Source: Cohnella terricola
GTDB lineage: Bacteria; Bacillota; Bacilli; Paenibacillales; Paenibacillaceae
Length of the DNA: 64,000 nt
Reading direction: 5' to 3'
NCBI RefSeq assembly: GCF_007786475.1
Contig: NZ_VNJJ01000005.1
Location: 186,001 to 250,000, forward strand
In this document: positions 1-7,965 of the stretch, one piece after another
Layout: each line of letters opens with the position of its first letter
How positions within the stretch are numbered: the stretch's first letter is position 1
Notes under the pieces: generated by a model
What the model was told of the DNA's origin: nothing
Database searches by the model: none
Seen by the model: only the letters and a program-made list of their open reading frames with translations
Translations under genes and position numbers: made by a program

Positions 1-527
1 TGCCGCAAATCGAAGTTACGTTCGACATCGACGCGAACGGTATCGTTAACGTCTCCGCGCTAGACAAAGGCACGGGCAAAACGCAAAAAATTACGATCAC
101 TTCCTCCGGCGGCTTGAGCAAGGAAGATATCGAGCGCATGCAGAAGGAAGCAGAATTGCACGCTGAAGAAGACAAGGTGCGCCGCGAGCTGATCGAGGCC
201 AAGAACAGCGCCGACCAATTGATCTATAGCGTGGACAAAACGATTAAAGATCTTGGCGACAAAGTCGACGCGAGCGAGATCGAGAAAGCGAACGCGGCGA
301 AAGAGAAGTTGACAAGCGCGGTTGCTTCCGATAACCTTGAACAGATCCAAAAGGCGACTGAGGAACTGACGGAAGTCGTGCAACAGCTTTCCGTCAAGCT
401 CTACGAGCAAGCGGCCCAAGCTGAGCAGGGGCAAGCTGATCAAGGTCAAGCCGACGCGGGCACAGGCCCAGCGAGAGACAACGTAGTCGACGCTGATTAC
501 GAAGTCGTCGACGAAGACAAGAAATAA
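1..527 (+). CDS. dnaK: Chaperone protein DnaK (Hsp70), C-terminal part
   Basis: This is the 3' end of an Hsp70 gene whose start lies before the window; the reading frame is open from base 3. About 174 residues are visible. They begin in the last strands of the substrate-binding beta-sandwich ([18 protein letters not shown]) and the conserved linker (KGTGK...ITITSS). The helical lid follows ([11 protein letters not shown], then charged helices), and then a low-complexity Gln/Ala/Asp tail ending in the acidic sequence [14 protein letters not shown], typical of bacterial DnaK. DnaK binds hydrophobic stretches of unfolded proteins in an ATP cycle stimulated by DnaJ and GrpE. It lies 87 bp upstream of dnaJ, the standard dnaK-dnaJ order. 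The regulatory elements of the operon are outside the window. Confidence 0.97.
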   Translation, partial: PQIEVTFDIDANGIVNVSALDKGTGKTQKITITSSGGLSKEDIERMQKEAELHAEEDKVRRELIEAKNSADQLIYSVDKTIKDLGDKVDASEIEKANAAKEKLTSAVASDNLEQIQKATEELTEVVQQLSVKLYEQAAQAEQGQADQGQADAGTGPARDNVVDADYEVVDEDKK

Positions 528-550
528 GCTTATTCATGCAGAATAAATCG

Positions 551-593
551 AAAGTCAAAGTTGATGCCGCTTCGGCGGGATCGCTTTGACTTT
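551..593 (+). other. Hairpin between dnaK and dnaJ
   Basis: A perfect 10-bp inverted repeat (AAAGTCAAAG at 551-560, CTTTGACTTT at 584-593) encloses a second stem, CCGC-TTCG-GCGG at 567-578, capped by a TTCG tetraloop. The intervening bases also pair in part, so a long interrupted hairpin can form. There is no clear T-run directly after it. An mRNA processing, stabilising or partial attenuating element between the two chaperone genes is more likely than a full terminator. That function is inferred. Confidence 0.55.
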
Positions 594-614
594 CCTTCAT
601 GAGGAGGTGGAGAA

Positions 615-1739
615 GTGGCCGACAAAAGAGATTATTACGAGGTGCTAGAGCTCGAGAAGAACGCCTCCGCGGACGATGTAAAAAAAGCGTATCGCAAGCT
701 GGCGAGGCAATATCATCCCGACGTCAACAAAGCACCGGATGCCGAAACGAAGTTCAAGGAAGTCAAAGAGGCTTACGATGTTCTGAGCGATGATCAGCAG
801 CGCGCGCGCTACGATCAATACGGGCATCAGGATCCTAACGCGGGTTTTGGAGGTTTCGGCGGTGGCGGCGCGGATTTCGGCGGCGGCTTCGGCGATATTT
901 TCGATATGTTTTTCGGTGGCGGCGGCCGGAGGGATCCGAACGCTCCGCAGCGGGGGAACGATCTGCAATACACGATGACGATTGAGTTCAAGGAAGCGAT
1001 CTTCGGCAAGGAAACCGACATTACGATTCCGCGCACGGAAACTTGCGATACTTGCCACGGCAACGGCGCCAAGCCGGGAACGAAACCGGAAACGTGTTCG
1101 GTGTGTCACGGCTCGGGTCAACAGGAAGTGGCTCAGAACACGCCGTTCGGCCGAATCGTCAACCGTCGTGCCTGCTCCGCGTGTTCGGGCAGGGGCAAGA
1201 TCATCAAAGAACGTTGCGGCACTTGCAGCGGCAGCGGACAAGTGAAGAAACAGCGTAAAATCCATGTCAAAATTCCTGCCGGCGTCGATGACGGCGCTCA
1301 ACTCCGCGTAAGCGGGGAGGGCGAAGGCGGAGTGCGCGGGGGACCTTCTGGCGACCTTTATATCGTGTTGAGGGTCAAGTCGCACGATTTCTTCGAGCGG
1401 GAAGGCGACGATATTTACTGCGAGATTCCGCTGACGTTCGCGCAAGCGGCGCTCGGGGACGAGATCGAGATTCCGACCTTGACGGAGAAAGTCAAGCTGA
1501 AGATTCCCGCGGGCACGCAGACCGGAACCTACTTCCGCCTCAAGGGCAAAGGCGTTCCGAAGCTGCGCGGCTACGGCCAAGGCGATCAGCAGGTCAAGGT
1601 AACTATAGTTACCCCGACCCATTTGAGCGACGATCAGCGCGAATTGCTGCGCGAGTTCGCTTCCAAAAGCGGCGAGGCCACGCACGAGCAGAGCAAAAAT
1701 ATTTTCGAGCGAATGAAACGCGCGATTTTGGGAGAATAA
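615..1739 (+). CDS. dnaJ: Chaperone protein DnaJ (Hsp40)
   Basis: Class I J-protein co-chaperone of 374 residues that stimulates the DnaK ATPase and delivers unfolded clients in the cytoplasm. The J domain occupies about residues 5-70 with the HPD motif at 34-36. A Gly/Phe-rich region follows (about 75-105). The zinc domain has four CxxCxGxG motifs: CDTCHGNG near 144, CSVCHGSG near 161, CSACSGRG near 187 and CGTCSGSG near 201. After that comes the C-terminal substrate-binding domain. The GTG start at 615 is preceded by a strong GAGGAGGTGG ribosome site. The gene is complete and of normal family length. It is followed by a clear terminator, so the operon ends here rather than running into prmA as in Bacillus. 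Confidence 0.98.
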   Translation: MADKRDYYEVLELEKNASADDVKKAYRKLARQYHPDVNKAPDAETKFKEVKEAYDVLSDDQQRARYDQYGHQDPNAGFGGFGGGGADFGGGFGDIFDMFFGGGGRRDPNAPQRGNDLQYTMTIEFKEAIFGKETDITIPRTETCDTCHGNGAKPGTKPETCSVCHGSGQQEVAQNTPFGRIVNRRACSACSGRGKIIKERCGTCSGSGQVKKQRKIHVKIPAGVDDGAQLRVSGEGEGGVRGGPSGDLYIVLRVKSHDFFEREGDDIYCEIPLTFAQAALGDEIEIPTLTEKVKLKIPAGTQTGTYFRLKGKGVPKLRGYGQGDQQVKVTIVTPTHLSDDQRELLREFASKSGEATHEQSKNIFERMKRAILGE

Positions 1740-1750
1740 ATCACACATCG

Positions 1751-1779
1751 AAACCGTCCGAATCTTCGGACGGTTTTTT
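1751..1779 (+). terminator. Rho-independent terminator after dnaJ
   Basis: A 12-bp perfect stem (AAACCGTCCGAA at 1751-1762 with TTCGGACGGTTT at 1765-1776) has a very short loop and a run of six T at 1774-1779. It closes the dnaK-dnaJ transcript. The A-rich left arm means it may also act on the converging cidAB transcript. Confidence 0.9.
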
Positions 1780-1796
1780 ACGCTAAACAAAAAACG

Positions 1797-2483
1797 TTAA
1801 TTGAACCAGACCATCAACCAAGGCGCGAGACATAGCGTGATCAAAGCGGTGAACAGCATCGCGATGCCTGCGACGGAGCCGGTTACGGCCCCGTATTCAA
1901 GCGCTTTGCTGATTCCGGCGGAATGTGCGCTTGTTCCGAATAATATGCCGCGCGCGACCGGATGGCGAATGCGGCACCACTTGACGACCAGAGGGCCTGC
2001 GATCATCCCGAGCAATCCCGTAACCAAAGTCGCGACGGCGGTAATCGTAGGTAAGCCTCCGATCATTCCCGACACCGTTACGGCAATCGGCGTCGTCGCC
2101 GATCTTGGCACCAGGCTATCCATGACTTCCGGCGACAACCGCATCATTCGGGCCATTCCCACGGAAGTCACGATGGCGGCGAATGTTCCTCCGCCGACTC
2201 CGGCTAAGATAGCCGCGGCGTTCTTTTTCAACACGTCCAAGTGTTTATGAAGCGTGACGGCTAGCGCGATCGTGGCGGGCTCGATCATTTCCGAGAGCCA
2301 GTGGGCTCCTTTATCGTAACTTTTGAATGAAACGCCGCTTATTTCGATGACCGCGATCACGACGATCGGAGAGACGAGCAGGGGCGTGAGGTAGGTTTTG
2401 GGGAAGCGGGCGTACAGCATTTTCGAAGCCAAATAAACCGCGACCGTGAAAACGAGCCAGAACATTGCCGATAACATGGGCAC
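1797..2483 (-). CDS. cidB: CidB/LrgB family membrane protein
   Basis: A 228-residue polytopic membrane protein with six to seven hydrophobic segments. It carries the LrgB signature PRSATTPIA near residues 126-134, followed by the Gly/Thr-rich stretch GGLPTITAVATLVTG and the GTSAHSAGI motif near 183-191. Members of the family partner a small CidA/LrgA protein. They have been linked to control of murein hydrolase activity and cell lysis, and in Bacillus to export or uptake of pyruvate or acetate-type compounds; which applies here cannot be read from sequence. The GTG start directly abuts the stop codon of the upstream cidA-type gene, with AAAGGAG eight bases before it, so the two are translationally coupled. 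The name follows the LysR-linked (Cid/Ywb) arrangement; lrgB is the alternative label. Confidence 0.88.
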   Translation of the reverse strand: MPMLSAMFWLVFTVAVYLASKMLYARFPKTYLTPLLVSPIVVIAVIEISGVSFKSYDKGAHWLSEMIEPATIALAVTLHKHLDVLKKNAAAILAGVGGGTFAAIVTSVGMARMMRLSPEVMDSLVPRSATTPIAVTVSGMIGGLPTITAVATLVTGLLGMIAGPLVVKWCRIRHPVARGILFGTSAHSAGISKALEYGAVTGSVAGIAMLFTALITLCLAPWLMVWFN

Positions 2484-2855
2484 TTAATCAGCTCCTTTCG
2501 CGCCGCGCGAAGCCAACTTTTGGCTGACAAGACCGGCGCACGCCATGACGATCAACGTACTTAGAACGATCGTCCCCATGATCTGAATTCCGCTGCTTAA
2601 GACGAGTTTCTTATAATCGATAATGCGGATCGTTGCCGGAATAAAGAACAGCAGCATTTCCGCGAGCAGCCATTTTGAACCGAGATCGACCCAATTCGGT
2701 TTGATCGCTTTCGCGCGAAGCAACGCGAACAGAATCGCAATGCCTAACAAACTTCCCGGCACGGGAAGATGCGCGTATTGTACGACCACATCCGAGCCTT
2801 TGGCTAGAAGCACGAAGAAAAGCACCTGAGCGAACGCGATCATTATTTTTTTCAT
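2484..2855 (-). CDS. cidA: CidA/LrgA family holin-like protein
   Basis: A 123-residue protein with four predicted membrane helices. It has the family features: a small N-terminal cytoplasmic stretch, the PVPGSLLGIAILFALL segment near residues 32-47 and the LLAEMLLFFIPA segment near 63-74. It is thought to oligomerise in the membrane and act with the CidB/LrgB partner encoded immediately downstream; the holin analogy comes from the family and is not proven here. The gene is transcribed leftwards, divergent from a LysR regulator gene, with paired inverted repeats in the gap. This is the arrangement of Bacillus ywbHG-ywbI and Staphylococcus cidABC-cidR. Confidence 0.88.
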   Translation of the reverse strand: MKKIMIAFAQVLFFVLLAKGSDVVVQYAHLPVPGSLLGIAILFALLRAKAIKPNWVDLGSKWLLAEMLLFFIPATIRIIDYKKLVLSSGIQIMGTIVLSTLIVMACAGLVSQKLASRGAKGAD

Positions 2856-2892
2856 TTGTTTTCTCCATCTCCTTCAGACTTTAAGTATACGA

Positions 2893-2939
2893 GCATTAAG
2901 ATTATGCGTAAAATGAATAAAAGGAATAGTTTTCATTCC
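2893..2939. promoter_or_regulatory. Candidate LysR operator pair between cidA and cidR-like gene
   Basis: Two short inverted repeats lie in the 108-bp divergent gap. GCAT-N7-ATGC is at 2893-2907 and GGAAT-N7-ATTCC at 2923-2939. Their centres are about 31 bp apart, close to three helical turns, as expected for binding by a LysR-type tetramer. The surrounding DNA is AT-rich and must hold both promoters. Assignment to the adjacent regulator is an inference from position and symmetry. Confidence 0.5.
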
Positions 2940-2963
2940 GAATAGCTATGTAAGAGGTGGCTT

Positions 2964-3848
2964 ATGGAAATCAGACATTTGCAAACCATCATTGAAATCG
3001 TACGCCGGAACAGCTTTACGGGAGCCGCGGAAGCTCTGCATGTTACACAGCCGACGATCAGCAAAACGATTCGCAATTTGGAGCGCGAGTTGAATGTCGA
3101 GCTGTTCGTCAGGGATAGCAAAACGGTAAAACTGACCGATGCGGGAGAGACGATCTTACGTCATGCCGGAGCTATTCTTCAGTCCTTCGACCTGTTAATG
3201 ACGGAGTTAAATGACCTGACTTATTTGAAGCGGGGAACGATACGGATCGGATTGCCTCCCATGGCGGGCTCGAGTTTCTTCCCGGTCGTGATCAAAAGGT
3301 TTCAAGAGCGTTATCCGGGCATTGCGATCAAGCTGGAAGAGGAGGGAGCGACGAGAATCGTCGAAGGAATTTCGGACGGTACGCTGGATGCCGGAGTCGT
3401 GCTGCCTCCGTTCGACGAGGAGAAGTTCGACTCTTTTCCGCTCGTAAAGGAACGGCTTAAACTCGTAGTCCCTCCATCGCATAGAATGGCCGGGCGGCAA
3501 AGCGTTAATCTTGGCGAATTGTCGGAGGAGAGGTTCATTTTGTTCAGCAGAGAGTTTGCTCTTCACGGTATCATTAACCGGGCGTGCGAGTCGATGGGGT
3601 TTTCTCCGCGGATCGTGTACGAAAGTTCGCAGTGGGATTTTATCGGCGAGATGGTCGCTTCGGACTTGGGAATATCGATGCTTCCAGATACGATATGTCG
3701 CTTGTTGAATCCGGACAAAGTACGCGCGATCGAACTGGTCGATCCGGTCATTCCTTGGCATCTGGCGATGGTTTGGAAACGGGAAGGGTATCATTCGTTA
3801 GCGATTCGGGAATGGATCCAATTTACGCGGGCGCAATTCGCTGAATAA
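2964..3848 (+). CDS. LysR family transcriptional regulator (CidR-like)
   Basis: A 294-residue LysR-type regulator. The N-terminal winged helix-turn-helix covers about residues 1-60 (MEIRHLQTIIEIVRRNSFTG, then AAEALHVTQPTISKTIRNLE). The C-terminal two-lobed periplasmic-binding-protein-like effector domain covers about 90-290. The ATG at 2964 has an AAGAGGTGG site upstream. It is transcribed away from the cidA-cidB pair, the classic layout for a LysR protein that activates its divergent operon in response to a small metabolite. In CidR relatives the cue is linked to overflow metabolism or acetate. That role is inferred from context; the family assignment is firm. Confidence 0.9.
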   Translation: MEIRHLQTIIEIVRRNSFTGAAEALHVTQPTISKTIRNLERELNVELFVRDSKTVKLTDAGETILRHAGAILQSFDLLMTELNDLTYLKRGTIRIGLPPMAGSSFFPVVIKRFQERYPGIAIKLEEEGATRIVEGISDGTLDAGVVLPPFDEEKFDSFPLVKERLKLVVPPSHRMAGRQSVNLGELSEERFILFSREFALHGIINRACESMGFSPRIVYESSQWDFIGEMVASDLGISMLPDTICRLLNPDKVRAIELVDPVIPWHLAMVWKREGYHSLAIREWIQFTRAQFAE

Positions 3849-3927
3849 GCCATCCTTATATTGAGAAATCTATGGGAATCATAGCGATGCGGTTTTACGT
3901 GCATTGCTCCCTAGGGAGGATAACTTA

Positions 3928-4074
3928 ATGGCAAAACATAATGAAGAACAACTGCCCATCGGTTCGGCCGAGGATGTTGAATATTCCGAAGAACTTGCGG
4001 ATCGCGACGACCAAGTCGCACAACAGCGCGCCGAAGCAGCGGATCGGCGGGCCGTTGCCGATGAGAGGGAGTGA
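3928..4074 (+). CDS. YfhD family small protein
   Basis: A 48-residue, very charged small protein with the core DVEYSEELADRDDQVAQQ, followed by a RAEAADRRA segment. This matches the conserved core of the YfhD family of small Bacillales proteins, whose function is not known; several are spore-associated or expressed late. The ATG at 3928 has a good AGGGAGGA site eight bases upstream. Its stop codon overlaps the possible start of the next small gene, suggesting translational coupling. I recognise the family from its DVEYSEELAD motif; function is unassigned. Confidence 0.75.
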   Translation: MAKHNEEQLPIGSAEDVEYSEELADRDDQVAQQRAEAADRRAVADERE

Positions 4075-4079
4075 TAGCG

Positions 4080-4343
4080 TTGGAGATGCAGTCCTTGCAG
4101 GCGGGGTTCGCGAATCAAGATCAAGCGGAATCGGTAATCCGCAAGTTATCCGCGCTTAGAGGCGACTGTTTTCGGCTGGAACGGGCCGGCGGCGTCAAAA
4201 ACGCAAACTTCGAGTTTGCAGGGGAGCTGGGGGCCTCGTCCAAGGTAATGGCTGCCGAGTTTACGTTGGCTGTCAACATCCCCGCTGCCGCCGTAGAACA
4301 AGCCCGGACCGTCATTATCGGAGCCGGCGGACAAATGATGTAG
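4080..4343 (+). CDS. Conserved hypothetical protein
   Basis: A protein of about 87 residues that I cannot assign to a named family. It opens with LQAGFANQDQAESVIRKLSA, which resembles the start of a ferredoxin-like alpha/beta fold with a paired-residue AGF.s.dqAe pattern, and ends in a hydrophobic VNIPAAAVEQARTVI segment. No signal peptide or membrane helix is visible. In-frame starts are GTG 4071 (overlapping the YfhD stop), TTG 4080 and ATG 4086. TTG 4080 was chosen because GAGAGGGA lies nine bases upstream. It is cotranscribed with the yfhD-like gene and followed by a terminator. Confidence 0.6.
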   Translation: MEMQSLQAGFANQDQAESVIRKLSALRGDCFRLERAGGVKNANFEFAGELGASSKVMAAEFTLAVNIPAAAVEQARTVIIGAGGQMM

Positions 4344-4377
4344 ATCGGGTCGTACGTCTCATAGGTTTCTCAATGTC

Positions 4378-4404
4378 GGCACAGCGTTCGCGCTGCGCCT
4401 TTTT
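4378..4404 (+). terminator. Rho-independent terminator
   Basis: The stem GGCACAGCG (4378-4386) and CGCTGCGCC (4391-4399) is closed by a TTCG tetraloop. It has one internal A-C mismatch and is followed by TTTTT. It ends the two-gene yfhD-like unit and separates it from the repeat region. Confidence 0.75.
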
Positions 4405-4479
4405 CGTTATCTCTTCTGCAGCCATTATCCCATTTGCTCAGAATGTTGCAGTGAAGTACCTTTTAAGCGCCTCTCTTTG

Positions 4480-4854
4480 CCGGTATCCCCTTGGTTCAGA
4501 ACCCGTGACATCCCATCGCTCATGACTTCGCCGGTATCCCCTTGGTTCAGAACCGTGACATCCCATCGCTTATGCCTCTGCCAGTATCCCCTTGGTTCAG
4601 AAATGTGACATTCAATCGCTTATGCCTCTGCCAGTATCCACTTGGTTCAGAACCCGTGACATCCCATCGCTCATGCCTTCGCCGGTATCCCCTTGGTTCA
4701 GAACCGTGACATCCCATCGCTCATTCCTCTGCAAGTATCCCCTTGGTTCAGAAATGTGACATCCAATCGCTCATGCCTTCGCCGGTATCCCCTTGGTTCA
4801 GAACCCGTTACATCCCATCGCTCATGCCTTCGCCGGTATCCCCTTGGTTCAGAA
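4480..4854. repeat. Eight-copy tandem repeat, 50-51 bp period
   Basis: Eight imperfect copies of a 50-51 bp unit begin at 4480, 4531, 4581, 4631, 4682, 4732, 4782 and 4833; the last is partial. Each starts with CCGGTATCCCCTTGGTTCAG, continues with a GTGACATCC-type segment and ends near ATCGCTCATGCCTTCG. Copies differ by a few substitutions and one-base indels. The mixed 50/51 period breaks any reading frame, so this is not a coding repeat. There are no unique spacers, so it is not a CRISPR. The region is otherwise gene-free between the small-gene unit and prmA. Confidence 0.9.
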
Positions 4855-4881
4855 CGCTACAGCCACCGTCCAGAAGCTACG

Positions 4882-5070
4882 ATTCTAACGGAAGCCGTAG
4901 CTGCTATTTAAGACAAATTCACGTTTTTCATAATCTAAAGGATGCCAGAAACCTTATTCGGCCTTCGAAAGCTATAAACCATGCCTTTTCGAGCCAATAA
5001 CGGCTTCTCGTTCCGTTAGAATTTATGCCGGCGGATTTTCGGAATAATAACGGCTTTCGCTTCCGTTAGC
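4882..5070. repeat. Three dispersed copies of an AACGG-type repeat
   Basis: Two direct copies of a roughly 27-bp unit reading AATAACGGCTT(n)CGTTCCGTTAG lie at 4996-5024 and 5043-5070. A third copy lies in the opposite orientation at 4882-4909, beginning ATTCTAACGGAAGCCG. Each unit is itself partly palindromic (AACGG...CCGTT), so each transcript copy could fold as a hairpin. No gene is visible here. Confidence 0.65.
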
Positions 5071-5154
5071 ATCCGTGTGCACGGTGCGGTCAACTAATTT
5101 TGATCGGCATCTACGAGCCAGCGTCTGGTTGAAGTCGAATTCCAAAGTATCCCG

Positions 5155-5380
5155 GTCATGTTCTGAACCTAAGGGATAATGGGCATAGAGAGCCGCATCA
5201 TGCTACTGATCGAAAGGGATAATGGGCGTAGAGGACGGGAATGGAGTGTAAAAACGCGAGCTTCCTGATCGAGGGGGATAATGGCCGTAGGGAAACTGTA
5301 CGGGGTAATCGATGTGATGTGAACTGAGCGAAGGGAATAGTGGAGATCGACTGACTGAAGGGGATAATGGCCATAGCAGA
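5155..5380. repeat. Five dispersed copies of a GGGATAATGG repeat
   Basis: The core (A)AGGGGATAATGGnC(A/G)TAG occurs at about 5171, 5214, 5272, 5331 (degenerate, GGGAATAGTGG) and 5358. It is often preceded by CTGATCG or CTGAGCG. Spacing is irregular (43, 58, 59 and 27 bp). Just before the first copy, bases 5155-5178 resemble the reverse complement of the 50-bp tandem unit at 4480-4854 (GTTCTGAACC...GGGATA). The two families may therefore be related. No coding potential was recognised. Confidence 0.65.
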
Positions 5381-5397
5381 AAACGCGAGTATTTATT

Positions 5398-5426
5398 TTG
5401 CTCCGATAAAACAGTACGTGTATAAT
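5398..5426 (+). promoter_or_regulatory. Sigma-A-type promoter of prmA
   Basis: TTGCTC at 5398-5403 and TATAAT at 5421-5426 are separated by exactly 17 bp. The -10 box covers the ATG at 5425, so that ATG cannot be the prmA start; the TTG at 5461 is supported instead. Confidence 0.7.
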
Positions 5427-5460
5427 GGATTTCATTGAGCAGCAAGGGAGAGGAACAGAT

Positions 5461-6438
5461 TTGCGGTGGCATGAAATTACCGTTCTGGCGGCGGAATCAT
5501 CCCAGGAAATGGTGACCCATTATTTGACGGAACTTGGGGCCGGAGGCGTCTCGGTCGAGGAAGCGTGGTCGGCGGATAAGCCGAGGGACACGAAATACGG
5601 AGAGCTGTATGATACGCCGCTTAACGATATTCGTCCGGGATACGCGCAATTTAAAGCTTATTTTTCCGAGGATAACGATATGGAACCGATCGCGGAACAG
5701 CTTAAAGAGCTGCTCGCCGGTTTGCCGGAGTTCGGATACGACGCGGGAGAGTTTACGATTGAAGTGGGCTCCGTTCACGAGGACGACTGGGCCAACGCGT
5801 GGAAGCAATATTTTAAACCGGTTGCGATTACGGAACGATTGGTTATTAAACCGACTTGGGAAGAATACGAGCCTGAAGGTGATGAACTCATTATCGAGTT
5901 GGATCCCGGCATGGCCTTCGGAACGGGAACCCATCCGACGACGGCGTTATGTCTTAAGGCGCTCGACAGCGCGATTACCGGAGGAGAGCGGATTATCGAC
6001 GTCGGAACGGGTTCGGGCGTTCTCGCGATCGGAGCGATGAAGCTCGGCGCGTCGAAGGTGCTGGCTCTTGACCTAGATCCGGTAGCGATAAAATGCGCGC
6101 AAGAAAACATCGATCTTAACGGATACGGGCAAGACGTGGAAGTCAGACTCAGCGATCTGCTCGGCGTGCTGCAGGAGAACAACGCGGAAGCTAGTGTCAA
6201 ACCTCCCGTGGATCTTGTCGTCGCCAACATTTTGGCGGAAATTATTTTGCTCTTCATTGCGGACGTCATGGACGTTCTTAAGCCGGGCGGGCTCTATATC
6301 GCTTCGGGCATATTCAAAAACAAAGAAACAGCCGTGGAAGCGGGGCTGCTCGCCGCGGGTTTCGAGATTATCGATGTATTGCGGCAGGAAGATTGGGTTG
6401 CGTTCGTAGCCGGTAAACCGAAAGGGGGAGACGAGTGA
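5461..6438 (+). CDS. prmA: Ribosomal protein L11 methyltransferase PrmA
   Basis: A SAM-dependent methyltransferase of about 325 residues that trimethylates ribosomal protein L11. The N-terminus LRWHEITVLA is the usual PrmA opening. The SAM-binding domain contains GTGTHPTTALCL near residues 156-167 and motif I DVGTGSGVLAIGA just after. The catalytic-site segment VVANILAEII also matches the family. The TTG start at 5461 is chosen because an AAGGGAGAGGA site precedes it, and because the more upstream in-frame ATG at 5425 sits inside the promoter -10 box. In Bacillus this gene directly follows dnaJ; here 3.7 kb of accessory DNA intervenes. The stop overlaps the next gene's GTG. Confidence 0.94.
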   Translation: MRWHEITVLAAESSQEMVTHYLTELGAGGVSVEEAWSADKPRDTKYGELYDTPLNDIRPGYAQFKAYFSEDNDMEPIAEQLKELLAGLPEFGYDAGEFTIEVGSVHEDDWANAWKQYFKPVAITERLVIKPTWEEYEPEGDELIIELDPGMAFGTGTHPTTALCLKALDSAITGGERIIDVGTGSGVLAIGAMKLGASKVLALDLDPVAIKCAQENIDLNGYGQDVEVRLSDLLGVLQENNAEASVKPPVDLVVANILAEIILLFIADVMDVLKPGGLYIASGIFKNKETAVEAGLLAAGFEIIDVLRQEDWVAFVAGKPKGGDE

Positions 6439-7136
6439 ACTTATTCTGGTTTCCGATCGAACATTTGCCGGTCATTATCCTGATCATGTTGGTTGCTTTC
6501 AGTGTGCATGAATTCGCGCATGCTTGGACGGCTTGGAAGTTCGGGGATGACACGGCTTACCGCGAAGGTCGGGTTACGCTTAATCCGCTTGCCCATCTGG
6601 ATTGGATCGGAATGCTGTTCCTCGTCATCGCTGGCTTCGGTTGGGCGAAGCCTGTGCCGGTCCGTCGCAGCAGATTCAAGAACCCCCACCTGATGAATAT
6701 TATCGTTACTGCGGCAGGGCCGGTAAGCAATCTGCTGCTCGCGTTTTTGCTTTTGCTGGTCGTGGATGTGCTGCATGCGTTTCATGTGATCGACAATTTC
6801 TCGAACCAGTTTTTTATTTTTATTCTCTATTGGATTTCAATTAACTTGGCTCTCTTTTTATTTAACCTTATTCCGTTGCCGCCGCTTGACGGATATCGGA
6901 TCATCGAAGAGTTTCTGCCGATAAGAATCCGAATCAAAATCCAGGAAATGGGGCAATGGATCACGTTCGCGTTCCTGCTGATCGTGTTTGTTCCTCCTCT
7001 CCGCAGTGCGACGATCGGTCAACTGATGAGTTTAAGAGGGCCGCTTGTCCATGGCATGACGTGGATATTGGATAAGCTGTTCGCTTTCGGCGGAGGCAGT
7101 CTTGCGAAGGACTGGCTCCAGTATGTGAAGTGGTAG
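6435..7136 (+). CDS. Site-2 protease family (M50) membrane metalloprotease
   Basis: A 233-residue polytopic membrane protein of the M50B group. The zinc-binding HExxH motif appears as HEFAH at residues 25-29 in the first membrane helix. NPLAHLDWIG follows near 48-57, and the third metal ligand region LIPLPPLDGYRI sits near 146-157. Such small enzymes lacking PDZ or CBS domains are thought to cleave transmembrane segments, but their substrates are mostly unknown. The GTG start overlaps the prmA stop (GTGA), showing translational coupling. It sits between prmA and rsmE, a position usually empty in Bacillus. Confidence 0.88.
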   Translation: MNLFWFPIEHLPVIILIMLVAFSVHEFAHAWTAWKFGDDTAYREGRVTLNPLAHLDWIGMLFLVIAGFGWAKPVPVRRSRFKNPHLMNIIVTAAGPVSNLLLAFLLLLVVDVLHAFHVIDNFSNQFFIFILYWISINLALFLFNLIPLPPLDGYRIIEEFLPIRIRIKIQEMGQWITFAFLLIVFVPPLRSATIGQLMSLRGPLVHGMTWILDKLFAFGGGSLAKDWLQYVKW

Positions 7137-7195
7137 CGAAAATAGCTCGAAAACGGTATGATGAAGGTTGGAACTAAAGCGGGAGGCATGGAGAG

Positions 7196-7963
7196 ATGCA
7201 GCGTTATTTTGTGCCGGAGGCGCAGATGGGCGACAGCGCCGTCTCGCTTACCGGAGAAGACGCGCGGCATGCGGCCGCCGTCATGAGATCCAAGCCTGGA
7301 GATCTTTTTATTGCCTGTAACGGTCAAGGACGCGACGTGATCGCCAAAATCGTGTCCGTGGATAAAGATAACGTGCAAGCGGACATCGTGGAACAATTGC
7401 CTTCGAGCGCGGAGATGGCCTGGAGGGTCGCGGTCGCGCAAAGTCTGCCCAAGGGAGACAAGTTAGAGATCGTCATCCAGAAAGGAACTGAAGCGGGAGC
7501 AGCCGAATTCATCCCCTTCCTATCGAAGCGGACCGTCGTGCAATATGATGAGCGCAAGGAAGCGAAACGGCTCGAGCGTTGGCGTAAGATAGCCAAAGAA
7601 GCGGCGGAGCAGAGTCACCGAAGCGTCGTTCCGCACATCCGCGAGGTGAACTCGTGGAAAACGTTGCTGCAGCGGTTCGCCGAATACGATTTGGTGCTGT
7701 TCTGTTACGAAGAACAAGGGCGTACCGGCAACGGGCTGCGGGATCTGTTGGCGGAGTTTAAGCGAGATCTCCCGTCCGGCCAACCGCGGGTGATGGTCGT
7801 TATCGGTCCCGAAGGCGGATTTGCCCCCGAGGAAGCGGAAGCGGCGCTCGCCGCCGGAGCTAAGCCGATCGGCCTGGGCCGAAGAATATTGCGGACGGAG
7901 ACGGCCGCGCTGTACGCGCTCGCCTGTCTCGCTTACGAGTCCGGAGAGTTAGGAGGAAATTAA
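7196..7963 (+). CDS. rsmE: 16S rRNA (uracil(1498)-N(3))-methyltransferase RsmE
   Basis: A 255-residue SPOUT-class methyltransferase that methylates U1498 of 16S rRNA in the assembled 30S subunit. The N-terminal PUA-like domain begins MQRYFVPEAQ. The C-terminal knotted SAM site shows VVIGPEGGFAPEEAE near residues 200-214 and LGRRILRTETAALYAL near 227-242, both diagnostic. The ATG at 7196 has GGGAGGCATGGAG upstream. It is followed two bases later by mtaB, as in the Bacillus prmA-rsmE-mtaB cluster (yqeT-yqeU-yqeV). Confidence 0.95.
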   Translation: MQRYFVPEAQMGDSAVSLTGEDARHAAAVMRSKPGDLFIACNGQGRDVIAKIVSVDKDNVQADIVEQLPSSAEMAWRVAVAQSLPKGDKLEIVIQKGTEAGAAEFIPFLSKRTVVQYDERKEAKRLERWRKIAKEAAEQSHRSVVPHIREVNSWKTLLQRFAEYDLVLFCYEEQGRTGNGLRDLLAEFKRDLPSGQPRVMVVIGPEGGFAPEEAEAALAAGAKPIGLGRRILRTETAALYALACLAYESGELGGN

Positions 7964-7965
7964 AT

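Noticed and set aside
4480..4854. CRISPR array
   Set aside because: The units abut each other and the whole 50-51 bp repeats; there are no unique spacers and no cas genes nearby. Same reasoning for 28283-28625.
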